A DNA stretch of 8,040 bases from Patescibacteria group bacterium (GTDB lineage Bacteria > Patescibacteriota > UBA1384 > XYA2-FULL-43-10 > 1-14-0-10-43-13): assembly GCA_022705465.1 (NCBI GenBank), contig JAKJEK010000034.1, positions 1-8,040 of the forward strand, given 5' to 3'. The position numbers and the translations under genes were made by a program. Below, one piece after another: positions 6,442 to 8,040 of this stretch. The notes below the pieces were generated by a model. The model ran no database searches and was not told the DNA's origin. It was given only the letters and a program-made list of their open reading frames with translations. The first letter of the stretch is position 1. Each line of letters starts with the position of its first letter.

Positions 6442-7527
6442 TTACAACTCGTTAATGATCGATAATAGTTTACTGGCGCTACTATCCCAAGAGAATTGTT
6501 GCGCTCTTTCCAGGCCCTTAGCAACGTATGCCTTCTTTAGTGCCGGGTTGGTCAATAATTTGTTTAGGGCATCCGTGATATCGCTAATATTCGTCGGATC
6601 AACTAGGACGGCGGCATCACCGGCGACTTCCGGCATTGAGGAGGTGGTGGAGGTAATTACGGGTGTGCCAGAGGCCATGGCCTCGAGTATCGGGATGCCG
6701 AAGCCCTCATATAGAGTCGGAAAAACGAACGCATCTGCTCCAGAGTATAGGTTGGCCAGCTCAGAATTGGAAACATAACCAGTTACAACTATGTCGTCTC
6801 TGATGTTGCCGGAAGCAACAATCTCATTCTCTATTTTATCATAACCATGTCCAGGTTTTCCCACTAATACTAATTTGTGCGGCAGATTGGTTGTCTTTTT
6901 AAACCGAGCAAAGGCCTTGATTATCCCGACAACATTTTTTCGGCTTTCGAGACGACCAACAAATAATACATAGGGTTTTTCTTTCGATCTTGCTGGTTTG
7001 GTGCTGCTGTGACGAAAAAGTTTATTGTCGTGGGCTAAATGGATGACAGTTGTTTTATCGGTTGTAACATTACAGAACTTAATTAAATCCTTTCTTGTTG
7101 ACTCGCTGACACAAATTAGCTTTGAGGCATGTTTAATTGCAGTATTTAGGGCATATTCTTGAAGGAATAACTCCTTTGCTGAATAGGCTTCGGGGTAATA
7201 TCTAAAAGCCAGATCATGAATAAACACTATTGTTTTTTTAGGTGAACAAAAAGGAACCATGTATCCGATAGCTAAAAAAATATCCGGTTTGTGGAGGAGT
7301 AGTTCGATTGGGAGGCGCAACTTGTGCCAGTAGCGCGGAAACGGCAGGAATCTTTCCGTGGTATTTGGTGATTTCAGTGAATTGTCGCTAATTCTGTTTC
7401 GCGTGTATAAGTAATACCGGTTTGTTTTGTCTAGTTTAAGCAAGTGCAGTAAAAACTGGTATGACATATTTTCAACACCTGTGCGTTTAATGGATGTGAT
7501 GCCGGAGATGTCAACGCCAATATCCAT
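6442..7527 (-). CDS. GT4 glycosyltransferase, MtfB-like (probable mannosyltransferase)
   Basis: This is a GT-B fold, retaining glycosyltransferase of family GT4, 361 residues from the start chosen here. It begins MDIGVDISGI, followed by RTGVENM (15-21), the usual opening of the MtfB-like branch. FIHDLAF (102-108) and CVSESTRKDL (139-148) belong to the first domain. GRLESRKN (191-198), LVGKPG (221-226) and the EX7E pair Glu274/Glu282 in EGFGIPILE, then PEVAGDAAVLVDP (299-311), belong to the donor domain. MtfB adds mannose to O-polysaccharide, so GDP-mannose is a plausible donor, though members use several sugars. The frame is open to an ATG at 7587, but that would overlap the conserved end of mreB by 56 bases. 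The ATG at 7525-7527 gives the proper N-terminus and lies 4 bases after the mreB stop, with a purine-rich GAGAGAG just upstream. Co-transcription with mreB is likely. Confidence 0.9.
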   Translation of the reverse strand: MDIGVDISGITSIKRTGVENMSYQFLLHLLKLDKTNRYYLYTRNRISDNSLKSPNTTERFLPFPRYWHKLRLPIELLLHKPDIFLAIGYMVPFCSPKKTIVFIHDLAFRYYPEAYSAKELFLQEYALNTAIKHASKLICVSESTRKDLIKFCNVTTDKTTVIHLAHDNKLFRHSSTKPARSKEKPYVLFVGRLESRKNVVGIIKAFARFKKTTNLPHKLVLVGKPGHGYDKIENEIVASGNIRDDIVVTGYVSNSELANLYSGADAFVFPTLYEGFGIPILEAMASGTPVITSTTSSMPEVAGDAAVLVDPTNISDITDALNKLLTNPALKKAYVAKGLERAQQFSWDSSASKLLSIINEL

Positions 7528-7531
7528 GGAA

Positions 7532-8040
7532 TTACTCTCTCGCCCAAAGAACAGAGCGTTTAAATGATTCAAGATTTTCAACGGCAATACCCGATCCTTT
7601 AACTACGCATTCGAGTGGTTGGTTGGCAACCTCACAGGGAACGCCAGTTACCTTTGTTAGAAGGCTGTCGATGTGACGCAACATGGCTCCGCCGCCTGTC
7701 AGAATAATACCCTTATCCATAACATCGGAAGCAAGTTCGGGGGGAGTTTTTTGCAGAACGTCCTTAACGGCATTAATAATTTCCAGGAGGGGCACTTTGA
7801 TTGCGGCAACAACATCGGAGGATGAAATCATGATGCTTTCTGGTAGTCCGGTGATGGTATTGGAGCCGGAAACTTCCATTTTAAGTTCCTTTTTCATGTG
7901 TTGGGCAGAGCCTATCTGGTTTTTTATTTCTTCTGCTGATTGTTCACCGATGATAAGGTTGTGTTTTTTCCTGATGTAATTAGCAATGGCTGCATCGATT
8001 TTGTCCCCACCAACGCGCACAGACGATGATGCTACTACGT
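7532..8040 (-). CDS. mreB: Rod shape-determining protein MreB, C-terminal half (runs off the right edge)
   Basis: MreB is a bacterial actin homologue that forms ATP-dependent filaments under the inner membrane and guides the elongation machinery building the side wall. The visible 168 residues are about half of the usual 330-350. Counting from the window edge, RVGGDKIDAAI (8-18) is the conserved start of subdomain II, and TGLPESI (63-69) is the typical MreB segment. GIILTGGGAML (110-120) is the adenosine-binding loop, and PLECVVKGSGIA (141-152) is the near-C-terminal signature (usually PLxCVAxGTG). The frame stays open to the edge through residues VVASSS, so the GTG at 8018-8020 is internal, not the start. 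The TAA lies 4 bases before the first glycosyltransferase ATG. Its promoter is outside the window and probably drives the whole minus-strand operon down to 3295. Confidence 0.95.
   Translation of the reverse strand, partial: VVASSSVRVGGDKIDAAIANYIRKKHNLIIGEQSAEEIKNQIGSAQHMKKELKMEVSGSNTITGLPESIMISSSDVVAAIKVPLLEIINAVKDVLQKTPPELASDVMDKGIILTGGGAMLRHIDSLLTKVTGVPCEVANQPLECVVKGSGIAVENLESFKRSVLWARE

Noticed and set aside
6445..6475. Internal promoter ahead of the WbaZ-like gene (TATTAT and TATTAA boxes)
   Set aside because: No matching -35 element lies at a suitable distance; the region is simply AT-rich.
8018..8020. GTG as a start codon for mreB
   Set aside because: The frame stays open to the window edge and the residues before it fit MreB, so the codon is internal.

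Overview
The window looks like chromosomal DNA of a small-genome bacterium, most likely a member of the Patescibacteria (Candidate Phyla Radiation), possibly Saccharibacteria. This rests on the style of the proteins, on very tight packing with overlapping genes, and on a cell-envelope cluster running from mreB through glycosyltransferases to murB. It is an inference, not a proof. TGA is used as a normal stop by the GT26 gene and murB, so the glycine-UGA code of Gracilibacteria is not in use. I see no mobile element, CRISPR array, tRNA or rRNA gene.

Layout. Positions 1-58 carry the last codons of an unidentified plus-strand gene. Positions 59-300 have no convincing gene; they hold an imperfect stem-loop. 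A terminator at 301-330 ends a minus-strand gene (344-562) for a 72-residue tail-anchored membrane protein. Its promoter lies back to back with the promoter of a plus-strand operon, manC (727-1809) and manB (1824-3224). That operon should convert mannose-6-phosphate to mannose-1-phosphate and then to GDP-mannose. A perfect 15-bp bidirectional stem-loop (3250-3288) ends this operon and also the long minus-strand operon that meets it.

The minus-strand operon, in transcription order, is: mreB (C-terminal half, running off the right edge), a GT4 glycosyltransferase (6442-7527), a second GT4 glycosyltransferase (5303-6430), a GT26 WecG/TagA/CpsF-type glycosyltransferase (4441-5310), murB (3458-4444), and a 65-residue cysteine-rich protein (3295-3492). 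Spacings are 4 bp, 11 bp, 8-bp overlap, 4-bp overlap (ATGA) and 35-bp overlap, so co-transcription and translational coupling are likely.

How the genes may work together. The plus operon makes GDP-mannose. The two GT4 enzymes resemble the WbaZ-like and MtfB-like branches, both of which contain known mannosyltransferases. The GT26 enzyme typically adds an N-acetylhexosamine-type sugar early in building a lipid-linked glycan. MurB makes UDP-MurNAc for peptidoglycan, and MreB organises wall growth. The region therefore reads as a module joining rod-shape control, peptidoglycan precursor supply and a mannose-containing surface glycan. The least explained parts are the cysteine-rich protein after murB, the tail-anchored protein, and a hydrophobic insertion in the GT26 enzyme.
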